From Burkholderiaceae bacterium 16 (GTDB lineage: Bacteria; Pseudomonadota; Gammaproteobacteria; Burkholderiales; Burkholderiaceae), in contig JYOD01000036.1 in the NCBI GenBank assembly GCA_000955785.1, positions 1-64,000 on the forward strand: DNA of 64,000 nucleotides, given 5' to 3'. The position numbers and the translations under genes are program-made. Below, piece after piece: positions 19,834 through 27,433 of the stretch. Below the pieces are notes generated by a model that saw nothing but the letters and a program-made list of their open reading frames with translations, was not told where the DNA came from and made no database searches. The first letter of the stretch is position 1; the number at the start of each line of letters is the position of its first letter.

Positions 19834-20925
19834 ATGCCTACCGCTTCCTGGCTCACACCGGCGACCGCGCTGGGCGTAGTGGGCCTGCTAGCCTTGTTTG
19901 CGCTATTGCTGCTGTGCCTGGTGCGCGGCTTGTTGCTGGTCATCCGCCCGCTCGTGCGCCGGCTCGATGCCGCGCGCCTGCGTGGCCGCGATGCGCTGCA
20001 CGCGCGTGCCGGCCGGCAGTGGCCGCGCGTGGTCCGCATGCTGGAGCGCGATATCGCCGAGTTGCTCCTGCTGGCGCTGGGTGGGGTCTTGCTGCTGGCG
20101 TGCGCGGGCGCTTTGTTGTGGCTGGGCGAGTCCATCGCCGAGGGCGCGCCGCTGGTGCAAGTGGATCAGGCCGTCTTCGCGCAACTGCGCGCGTGGCAGC
20201 AAGGGTGGCTCGATACGGCCATGGTTGTGGTGACCGAACTGGGCGGAGCGCGAGTTTCCGTGGCGGTGGGCGTGACCGTGTTTGGCTGGCTAGCGTGGCG
20301 CCGTGCCTGGGGGGCGGCGGCCTACTGGGTGGGGGCGCTGCTCGGTGCGCGGGCTTGCGTGATGGTGCTCAAGCTGGCGCTCGAGCGCAGCCGTCCTGCC
20401 AGCATCTACGGCGGCCTGGAGTCCTTCTCCTTCCCCAGCGGGCACGCCACCAGCAGCATGGTGACCTATGGCTTCCTGGCCTTCCTGCTGTGCCTGCGCC
20501 AGCCGTGGCGCGTCCGGATCCCGGTGATTGCGCTGACCGCGGTGACGGTGGCGCTGATCTGCCTGTCGCGGCTCTACCTTGGCATGCACTGGCTGTCCGA
20601 CGTGCTGGCCGGTTGCGCGCTCGGCTTTGCCTGGATCGTGCTGCTGGGCACCGCCTACGCGACCCTGCATGCGCCGGAGCGCCTTGCGCCGCTGCGCCTG
20701 GGCGTGGCCGCTGCCGCGGCGGTGGTGGTGGTTGGCGCCTGGATCGTGGCGTTCCAGTTGCCCGCCACGGTGGAGCGTTATCGCCGCGCGCTTACGGCTG
20801 GTACGGTTCCCCCGGCGGCAGCCGCGAGACCAGCAACTGATCGATCTTGTGATGGTCGATATCCAGCACTTCGAAGCGGAAACCCGCCGCCTCGATGGCT
20901 TCCGACTTCTTCGGGATGCGCTTGA
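19834..20925 (+). CDS. PAP2-family phosphatase
   Basis: A 363-residue membrane phosphatase. Hydrophobic segments start at residue 10 and recur through the protein. The three catalytic motifs of the PAP2 superfamily are complete: KLALERSRP, FPSGHA and SRLYLGMHWLSDVLAG. Such enzymes act on undecaprenyl pyrophosphate or phosphatidic acid at the membrane; which applies here cannot be told. The last 45 or so residues are arginine/proline-rich and are encoded opposite the 3' end of the CBS-domain gene, giving a 134-bp tail-to-tail overlap. Family members usually end near the last helix, so this tail may be an accidental extension. Confidence 0.88.
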   Translation: MPTASWLTPATALGVVGLLALFALLLLCLVRGLLLVIRPLVRRLDAARLRGRDALHARAGRQWPRVVRMLERDIAELLLLALGGVLLLACAGALLWLGESIAEGAPLVQVDQAVFAQLRAWQQGWLDTAMVVVTELGGARVSVAVGVTVFGWLAWRRAWGAAAYWVGALLGARACVMVLKLALERSRPASIYGGLESFSFPSGHATSSMVTYGFLAFLLCLRQPWRVRIPVIALTAVTVALICLSRLYLGMHWLSDVLAGCALGFAWIVLLGTAYATLHAPERLAPLRLGVAAAAAVVVVGAWIVAFQLPATVERYRRALTAGTVPPAAAARPATDRSCDGRYPALRSGNPPPRWLPTSSGCA

Positions 20926-22105
20926 GCGTGTAGATCACCAGCCCGGCGGCGGTATCGACATAATCCTCGCCGGGCAGTTCGTCCAGCTCCAGCGCCTTCT
21001 TCAGGTCCACCAGCGGCGTGAGGCCGTCGACCAGCCATGAGCTTTCGTCGCGCCGCACGATCTGTTCGTCTTCGGTGGAGTAGATGATGTTGCCCATCAG
21101 CGCGCCGACGATATCGTCGAGCGCGACGATGCCGACCACCAGCCCGTACTCGTTCATCACCACGGCAAAGTTCTGGTGCATTTCACGAAAACGCGTGAGC
21201 GACTCGGTGAGCGTGAGCGTGTCCGGGATCACCAGCACGTTCTTGTCGTGGTGCTTGCCGATATTGCCGATGTTGCCGATCACGCCGGTGGAATCGTCGG
21301 CGAGGAACATCTGCAGGATGTCCTTCGAATCGATATAGCCCAGCACGTCGTCGAGGTTGTGCCCGCACACCGGGTATTGCGCGTGCGGGTAGTTGACCAG
21401 CTTGCGGCGCAGGCTGTCGGCGGCCTCGTCCAGGCCGATGTAGACCACATCGTCGCGCGGCGTCATCACGGCGGTGACGTTCTTGGCGTCGAGCTCGAAC
21501 ACGTTCTCAATCAGGTGTATCTCGTGCTTGTGCAGCACGCCGGCTTCCGCCCCGGCGTCGACCATGGCGGCGATGTCCTCCGAGGTGATCTGGTCGATAT
21601 GCTTGGTGGGCACGCCGAACAGGCGCAGCGTGGCATCGGCGGCGCCGTTGAACACATAGACGAGCGGCTTGAAGATCTTGATCAGGGTCAGCATCGGGCC
21701 GATCACCACCAGCGCGCACGCTTCGGGGTACGTCATGGCGATGCGCTTGGGGATCAGGTCGGCGAACTGGATGAAGAGCAGGGTGACGATCAGGAAGGAG
21801 CCGACATTGGCGATGCGCTGCGTCGCGACGGCGTCCAGGTAGGGCAGCAGCGCGGCCTGCACCAGGTCGGAGACATGCTTCTCGCCGACGATACCGGCCA
21901 GGATGGCCACGCTGTTGACGCCGATCTGCACGATGGTGAAGAAGTTGCCCGGCTCCTCCTTGAGCAGCATGATCTTGGTGGCGCGGCGGTCGCCACGCTC
22001 GGACAGGGTCTGCAGCTTGGTGCGGCGCGAAGCGGTCAGCGCGATCTCGGATATCGAGAAGAAGGCGCTTACCAGGATGAGGAGAAGCAGGGTCAGGGCG
22101 AACAT
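20792..22105 (-). CDS. CNNM/CorC-type transporter (DUF21-CBS-CorC_HlyC)
   Basis: A 437-residue inner-membrane protein. An N-terminal DUF21 domain with about four membrane segments spans residues 1-190 (starting MFALTLLLLILVSAFF). Tandem CBS domains follow (about 205-330, with MTPRDDVVYI and VVMNEYGLVVGIVALDDIVGAL). The C-terminal CorC_HlyC domain ends at IDQLLVSRLPP. Family members are linked to magnesium/cobalt efflux; the older name hemolysin is misleading. It overlaps the opposing PAP2 gene by 134 bp. Confidence 0.92.
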   Translation of the reverse strand: MFALTLLLLILVSAFFSISEIALTASRRTKLQTLSERGDRRATKIMLLKEEPGNFFTIVQIGVNSVAILAGIVGEKHVSDLVQAALLPYLDAVATQRIANVGSFLIVTLLFIQFADLIPKRIAMTYPEACALVVIGPMLTLIKIFKPLVYVFNGAADATLRLFGVPTKHIDQITSEDIAAMVDAGAEAGVLHKHEIHLIENVFELDAKNVTAVMTPRDDVVYIGLDEAADSLRRKLVNYPHAQYPVCGHNLDDVLGYIDSKDILQMFLADDSTGVIGNIGNIGKHHDKNVLVIPDTLTLTESLTRFREMHQNFAVVMNEYGLVVGIVALDDIVGALMGNIIYSTEDEQIVRRDESSWLVDGLTPLVDLKKALELDELPGEDYVDTAAGLVIYTLKRIPKKSEAIEAAGFRFEVLDIDHHKIDQLLVSRLPPGEPYQP

Positions 22106-22200
22106 AGGTTTGGGAAAGCACCGTTCAGGCGCTTTGATGATGGTGCACGGCGCACGGTACTGTCAAATTCCTCAGCTTCCATAGAGGACGGCAAAAGGGC

Positions 22201-23154
22201 TCATTTAGGGGCGTGCTCGAAACTGACCGCCGGCGCCTCCAGCCGCTGCGGCAGCGCAGCAGCCACCTCCCGCGCCGCGGCGGCAAACTGCTCGCGCATA
22301 TCGTCGGCCAGGCTGGAGCTGCCGCGGTGGCTGGCGCGCAGCAACTGGATCTCGAACGACAGGGCGGGCTTTACTTCGTGCAGCGAAACGCGCTCGGGGT
22401 TTGCGCCCAGCGCGGTGTACTGGTCGAGCAAGGTCAGGCCGAGGCCGGCATCGACCAGGGCCAGCGCCAGCGAGTAAGTCTGGACTTCCAGCGTGGAGCG
22501 CGGCTCGAGCGCGTTGCGTGCCAGCGTCTGGCGCACCAGCAGGCCGAGCGAGCTGTTGTCGTCATAGGCGATGAAGGGGCGTTCCACCAGCCGGTGCATC
22601 GGTACGTCGGCCCGGCGCCCGCGCGACGAGAGCGGCTCGCCTCGAGGTACCGCCAGCAGCATCTGCCCGCCGGCCACCGGCTCGCTGGAGATGGCCTCGT
22701 GGCGCGGCGGCGAGAAGGCGAAACCCAGGTCGATCTGGTTGGCCAGCAGGCCCTGCACGATCTCGTCGGTGTGGTGGGTCAGCACCTGAACCTGGGTCTC
22801 GGGATGGCGCGCGCAGAAAGCGCGTACGGCAGGCACCAGCAAGGGGCTGGCCAGGCTCGGCGTGGCCGCCACACGCAGGCGGCCGGCACCCTTGTGGCGC
22901 AGGCTTTCGGAGACGCGCCGCACCCGCTCGATCTCGCCATAGAGCCGCTCGACGTCGCCATAGAGCGCGCTGGCCTCCGGCGTGGCCTGCAGCCTGCCCT
23001 TGACCCGGTCGAACAGACGAAAGCCGAGCGTGGCCTCGGCATGCTGCAGCACGCGGGTGACGACAGGCTGCGAGACATGCAGCAGGCGGGCCGCCTCGCT
23101 GACGGTGCCGGTCAGCATGACCGCACGAAAGACCTCGATCTGGCGCAATCGCAT
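22201..23154 (-). CDS. LysR-family transcriptional regulator
   Basis: A 317-residue regulator with an N-terminal winged helix-turn-helix (MRLRQIEVFRAVM... VSEAARLLHVSQPVVTRVL) and a C-terminal periplasmic-binding-protein-like effector domain. I start at MRLRQIEVF, the standard LysR start; in-frame ATGs upstream add a non-conserved leader. It is divergent from the DadA-like oxidase gene across 137 bp, the classic arrangement for a LysR activator of the neighbouring operon. The co-inducer is probably an amino acid, which is inference from the neighbours. Confidence 0.92.
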   Translation of the reverse strand: MRLRQIEVFRAVMLTGTVSEAARLLHVSQPVVTRVLQHAEATLGFRLFDRVKGRLQATPEASALYGDVERLYGEIERVRRVSESLRHKGAGRLRVAATPSLASPLLVPAVRAFCARHPETQVQVLTHHTDEIVQGLLANQIDLGFAFSPPRHEAISSEPVAGGQMLLAVPRGEPLSSRGRRADVPMHRLVERPFIAYDDNSSLGLLVRQTLARNALEPRSTLEVQTYSLALALVDAGLGLTLLDQYTALGANPERVSLHEVKPALSFEIQLLRASHRGSSSLADDMREQFAAAAREVAAALPQRLEAPAVSFEHAPK

Positions 23155-23253
23155 CGGGTAACGGATGGTGCCTGGGGAGCACCTATAGCCTAAAGACATA
23201 TTCTTGCACGTATTCGCATTGGGCAAGCCTGGCTGCTTGGTCTAACCTTCGTC

Positions 23254-23273
23254 GGATCGGATCGGATTGGATC
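23254..23273 (+). repeat. Short tandem repeat (GGATC/GGATT x4) in the oxidase leader
   Basis: Four adjacent pentamers, three GGATC and one GGATT, lie 19 bp before the oxidase start codon, just upstream of its GAGAGGCGG ribosome-binding region. Confidence 0.5.
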
Positions 23274-23291
23274 GGGGCAGAGAGGCGGACG

Positions 23292-24554
23292 ATGAAGGTT
23301 GTGATCGTGGGGGCGGGCGTGATCGGGATGAGCGCCGCGTGGCGGCTGGCAGGCGACGGGCACGAGGTGACCGTGCTGGAGCGGCATGGCGGCCCCGGCG
23401 AGGAAACCAGCTTCGCCAACGGCGGGCAGCTCAGCTATAGCTATGTCGCCCCCCTGGCTGGCCCGGGGGTGCTGGGCAAAGTGCCTGGCTGGCTGCTGCG
23501 TCCCGATTCGCCGATGCGCTTCCGGCCCTCGGGGGACCCTGCGCAGTGGCGCTGGCTGGCCGCGTTTGCCCGTGCCTGCAACGCCGCCACCAGTGAAGCC
23601 ACCACGCGCAAGCTGCTGCGCCTTGCCTTTTACTCCCGCGACCTGATGCAGGCATTCGTCGACAGCCAGCCGGCGGAGTTCGGCTTCGCCCGGCGCGGCA
23701 AGCTTATTGTGCATCGCGATAAAGACAGTTTCGAGGCAGCCTGCCGCCTGCTCGACTACCAGGCCAGCCTGGGCTGCGAGCAACAGGCGCTGGACAGCGA
23801 TGCGTGCGTGGCGCTGGAGCCGGCGCTGGCCGGCATGCGCGGCGAGATCGCCGGCGCCATTCATACCCCGAGCGAGGAAGTGGCCGATTGCCATCGCTTT
23901 TGCCTGGCACTGGCACAGTTGCTGCATGGACGGCCTGGCGTGTCGCTGCGCTTCGGCGCCAGCGTGCTGGGCATCGAGCGCGAAGGCGACCGTGTGACCG
24001 GCGTGCGCACCGCGTCCGGCATCGAGCGCGCCGATGCGGTGGTGGTGGCCGGCGGCATCGGCAGCGTGGCGCTGCTCAAGCCGCTGGGCCTGCGGCCGCC
24101 CTTGTGGCCGCTCAAGGGCTACAGTATCACGGTGCCGATCGCGGATGGCGCCAGCGCGCCGCATATCAGCATCACCGACTTTGCGCGCAAGATCGTCTAT
24201 GCCCGCATCGGCAACACCTTGCGCGTGGCCGGCATGGCCGATCTGGTGCGCGCGGACACCGTCATCGACCGCGCGCGGATCGCCACGCTGGCCGGCGAGA
24301 CGCGCGCACTGTTTGGCGACATCGCGCCGCGCATGGAACCTGGGCAGTTGCAGCCATGGGCCGGCCTGCGTCCGGCTACGCCGAGCGGCCTGCCGATGGT
24401 GGGGCCTTCGCGCCTGCGCGGCTTGTGGCTTGATATCGGCCACGGCGCGCTCGGCTTCACGCTGGCCATGGGCAGCGCGGGCTTGCTGGCGGATGGCCTG
24501 GCAGGGCGCGAGCCGGTCATCGAAGCCGGGGATTTCGCAGCGACGCTGGCCTGA
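23292..24554 (+). CDS. D-amino-acid dehydrogenase-like FAD oxidoreductase (DadA family)
   Basis: A 420-residue DAO-superfamily flavoprotein. The N-terminal Rossmann motif is VVIVGAGVIGMSAAWRLAGDGHEVTVLE, followed by the DadA-type ETSFANGGQLSYSYVAPLAGPGV segment. The C-terminus has the FAD-contacting PWAGLRPATPSGLPMVGPS and GHGALGFTLAMGSAGLLADGL. DadA-type enzymes deaminate D-amino acids to keto acids, passing electrons to the respiratory chain. It heads an operon with amino-acid ABC transport genes and faces a LysR regulator, supporting amino-acid catabolism. No alanine racemase is adjacent, so the substrate need not be D-alanine. Confidence 0.9.
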   Translation: MKVVIVGAGVIGMSAAWRLAGDGHEVTVLERHGGPGEETSFANGGQLSYSYVAPLAGPGVLGKVPGWLLRPDSPMRFRPSGDPAQWRWLAAFARACNAATSEATTRKLLRLAFYSRDLMQAFVDSQPAEFGFARRGKLIVHRDKDSFEAACRLLDYQASLGCEQQALDSDACVALEPALAGMRGEIAGAIHTPSEEVADCHRFCLALAQLLHGRPGVSLRFGASVLGIEREGDRVTGVRTASGIERADAVVVAGGIGSVALLKPLGLRPPLWPLKGYSITVPIADGASAPHISITDFARKIVYARIGNTLRVAGMADLVRADTVIDRARIATLAGETRALFGDIAPRMEPGQLQPWAGLRPATPSGLPMVGPSRLRGLWLDIGHGALGFTLAMGSAGLLADGLAGREPVIEAGDFAATLA

Positions 24555-24652
24555 GCCGTAGCGCCGGCGTTGCAGTTTTGTTTGCGTCAAGGCGCAGAGA
24601 CGTCACCACCTCAATACTTCACGAGCCGTCACCAACCCAAGGAGAAAGCGAT

Positions 24653-25564
24653 ATGCAATCCAACGTTCGTCCTCACCGATTCTCCCGCTGCCTGCTGGCT
24701 GCCGCCATGCTTGCGTGTGCCGCCGGCGCGGCCATCGCCGACGATGGCGAGACGCTGCGCAAGATCAAGGATACCGGCGTGATCTCGCTGGGCTATCGCG
24801 AGTCGTCGATCCCGTTCTCCTATACCAATGGCAAGGACGTGATGGGCTACTCGCACGAAATCCTGCTGCAGATCGTAGACAAGGTGAAGACGCAACTGCA
24901 GATGCCCAACCTGCAGGTCAAGCTGGTCCCGATTACCTCGCAGAACCGCATCACGCTGGTGCAGAACGGCACCATCGACATCGAGTGCGGCACCACCACC
25001 AACAACCTCGAGCGTCAGAAGCAGGTGGCGTTTTCCAACAGCCTCTTCGTCTACGGCCTGCGCATGCTGACGAAGAAGGACTCGGGCGTGAAGGACTTCC
25101 CGGACCTGAAGGACCGTAACGTGGTGACCACGGCGGGCACCACCGACGAACGCCTGCTAGTGAAGATGAACGGCGAGAAGGGCATGAACATGAACCTGAT
25201 CAGCGCCAAGGACCACGGCCAGTCCTTCCTGATCCTGGAGACCGGCCGCGCGGTGGCCTTCGTGATGGACGAGCCCCTGCTGTACGGCGAGCTGACCAAG
25301 GCCAAGAACCACGGCGACTGGACGGTGGTAGGCACGCCGCTGCAGACGGAGAACTACGCGTGCATGTTCCGCAAGGACGATCCGTCCTTCAAGAAGCTAG
25401 CCGATGGCGTAATCGCCGGGTTGATGACCAGCGGCCGCGCCGAGCAGCTCTACAAGAAGTGGTTCCAGTCGCCGATCCCGCCGCGCGGCATCAATCTCAA
25501 CTATCCGCTCTCGGCCGAGATGAAGGATCTTTACGCACAGCCTAACGACAAGGCATTCCAGTAG
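24653..25564 (+). CDS. Amino-acid ABC transporter substrate-binding protein (GltI-like)
   Basis: A 303-residue periplasmic binding protein of family 3. The signal peptide is cleaved near AAIADD. The mature part contains GVISLGYRESSIPFSYTNG and the IDIECGTTTNNLERQKQVAFS segment typical of glutamate/aspartate-binding GltI proteins. A strong AAGGAGA site precedes the ATG. It lies 98 bp behind the oxidase gene and 153 bp ahead of a second binding protein. Acidic amino acids are the likely ligand. Confidence 0.9.
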   Translation: MQSNVRPHRFSRCLLAAAMLACAAGAAIADDGETLRKIKDTGVISLGYRESSIPFSYTNGKDVMGYSHEILLQIVDKVKTQLQMPNLQVKLVPITSQNRITLVQNGTIDIECGTTTNNLERQKQVAFSNSLFVYGLRMLTKKDSGVKDFPDLKDRNVVTTAGTTDERLLVKMNGEKGMNMNLISAKDHGQSFLILETGRAVAFVMDEPLLYGELTKAKNHGDWTVVGTPLQTENYACMFRKDDPSFKKLADGVIAGLMTSGRAEQLYKKWFQSPIPPRGINLNYPLSAEMKDLYAQPNDKAFQ

Positions 25565-25717
25565 GCGAGGCGCAAGCGAGGCCGGCGCGGGCAGGGCGAA
25601 TCGTTATTGCTGTGCAACGGGAAGTTGCGGTAGGCTCAATGCCGGTCTACGCTCCTGGTGGGCCAACCCTTGGTGGCGCGAACGCGGTTCGCGCCGCTTG
25701 TGCTGACTGGAGAACTT

Positions 25718-26515
25718 ATGCGATCGCTTCGTACTGGCTGCCTCAGGGCACTGCTCGCTGTTTCGCTGCTGGCTACGGGTGCCGCCGCGCAGGCCGCCGA
25801 CCTGCTCGACACCGTGAAGCAGGCCGGCGTGCTGAAGATTGGCCTGGAGGGTACCTATCCGCCGTTCAACTACCGTGGCGGCGGCAACCAGCTGGAAGGT
25901 TTCGACGTCGACGTGGCCAAGGGCGTGGCGGCCAGGCTCGGCGTCAAGCCGGAGTTCGTCACCACCGAGTGGAGCGGCATCATTGCGGGGCTGCAGGCCG
26001 GCAAGTTCGATGTGATCGTCAACCAGGTCGCGGTCACGCCGCAGCGCAAGCAGGTGCTGGATTTTTCCACGCCTTATGTCTATTCGGCAGCGCAGCTGAT
26101 CCAGCGCAAGGACGACAAGCGCCAGTTCAAATCGCTCGATGACCTGAAAGGCAAGAAGCTCGGGGTGAGCCTGGGCAGCAACTACAACGAGCTGGCCAAG
26201 TCGGTGGCCGGCATCGACGTCAAGACCTATCCCGGCGCACCGGAGTACCTGCGCGACCTGGCGGCGGAACGCGTGGACGCCGCGCTCAACGACCGCCTGA
26301 TGATCGGCTACCTGATCAAGACGTCGAGCCTGCCGCTGCGGCCCGGCGCGATCGTCGAAGGTGGCAATGCCGAGGTGGCGATCCCCTTCCGCAAGGACAA
26401 TCCGAAGTTCAGGCAGGCCATCGACCGCGCGCTCGACGAGATGCGCAAGGACGGCAGCCTCGCCAAGCTCTCGGTGAAGTGGTTCGGCGCGGACGTGACC
26501 AGGCCGGCCAAGTAA
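25718..26515 (+). CDS. Amino-acid ABC transporter substrate-binding protein (cystine type)
   Basis: A 265-residue periplasmic family 3 binding protein. The signal peptide ends in AAAQAADLL. The ligand-binding core shows VLKIGLEGTYPPFNYRGG, EGFDVDVAKGVAARLG and KFDVIVNQVAVTPQRKQVLDFS. These resemble the FliY/TcyA cystine-binding group. The GGAG site lies six bases before the ATG. It is 107 bp upstream of the permease gene, its most likely partner. Confidence 0.9.
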   Translation: MRSLRTGCLRALLAVSLLATGAAAQAADLLDTVKQAGVLKIGLEGTYPPFNYRGGGNQLEGFDVDVAKGVAARLGVKPEFVTTEWSGIIAGLQAGKFDVIVNQVAVTPQRKQVLDFSTPYVYSAAQLIQRKDDKRQFKSLDDLKGKKLGVSLGSNYNELAKSVAGIDVKTYPGAPEYLRDLAAERVDAALNDRLMIGYLIKTSSLPLRPGAIVEGGNAEVAIPFRKDNPKFRQAIDRALDEMRKDGSLAKLSVKWFGADVTRPAK

Positions 26516-26622
26516 GCGCGGGTTGCGCCTGCCAGGCGCGAGCCCGTCAACCGGGCGTTGTGACGTTGTGATGCTGCCACGGCCGCCCTCGTTGCCGTGG
26601 CCGGCATGCTCCAGGGCTTACC

Positions 26623-27282
26623 ATGTCCGCTCTCCAGCTTGTCGCCGATTCGCTGCCCGTGCTGTTGCAGGGCATGTTGCTCACCATCAAGTTTGCCCTG
26701 CTGTCGATGGTCTTCGGACTGGTGATCGGCACCGTGGTCGCCCTGATGGGCATCAGCCACCGGCGTGTGCTGATGGCCATCGCGCGGGTCTACGTCAGCA
26801 TCATGCGCGGCACGCCGCTGCTGGTGCAGATCTTCGTGGTGTACTACGGTTTGCCGGGCATCGGCATTGCACTGGAGCCCACGCCGGCCGGCGTGCTCAC
26901 GCTGAGCCTGAACGTAGGGGCTTATCTTTCCGAAAGCATGCGCGGGGCCATCCTTGGCATCCCGCGCGGCCAGTGGCTGGCGGCTTATAGCCTGGGGCTG
27001 ACCCAGGGCCAGACGCTGCGCTACGTGGTAGGGCCGCAGGCGTTGCGGCTGGCGGTGCCAAGCCTGTCGAACAGCCTGATCAGCCTGATCAAGGACACCT
27101 CGCTGGTATCGGTGATTACCGTGACCGAACTGCTGCGCACGGCGCAGGAGGTGATAGCGGCAACCTACCAGCCGCTGCCGCTCTATCTCGCGGTTGCCGC
27201 GATCTACTGGATGCTCAGCACGGCGTTGTCGCAGGTGCAGCGGAGGCTGGAGCGGCGGCTGTCGCTGCCGGGGCGGCATTAG
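26623..27282 (+). CDS. Amino-acid ABC transporter permease (TcyL/YecS type)
   Basis: A 219-residue HisM/YecS-class inner-membrane permease with about five membrane segments. The class motifs RGTPLLVQIFVVYYGLP and the EAA loop GAYLSESMRGAILGIPRGQWLAAYSLGL are intact, as is the C-terminal LSNSLISLIKDTSLVSVITVTELL. It is the last gene of the operon before a terminator. No ATPase gene follows, so the ATPase must come from elsewhere in the genome. Confidence 0.92.
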   Translation: MSALQLVADSLPVLLQGMLLTIKFALLSMVFGLVIGTVVALMGISHRRVLMAIARVYVSIMRGTPLLVQIFVVYYGLPGIGIALEPTPAGVLTLSLNVGAYLSESMRGAILGIPRGQWLAAYSLGLTQGQTLRYVVGPQALRLAVPSLSNSLISLIKDTSLVSVITVTELLRTAQEVIAATYQPLPLYLAVAAIYWMLSTALSQVQRRLERRLSLPGRH

Positions 27283-27376
27283 GGGGTAAGGGGGTAGGGG
27301 GAGGTGGTTTTTGATTTGGGCGGTGTTGGCTCTTGCACCCAATAGCCTTACGACATCGCCCTGCGAGGCAAGAAAG

Positions 27377-27409
27377 CAAGAAAGCCAGTCGATAAGGCTG
27401 GCTTTCTTG
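27377..27409. terminator. Bidirectional terminator between permease and cyanophycin genes
   Basis: A 12-bp perfect stem (CAAGAAAGCCAG / CTGGCTTTCTTG) with a 9-nt loop separates the convergent amino-acid transport operon and the cyanophycin synthetase genes. Pyrimidine-rich sequence follows on both strands. Confidence 0.8.
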
Positions 27410-27433
27410 TTTACCGCGAGGCTACTCCCACTC

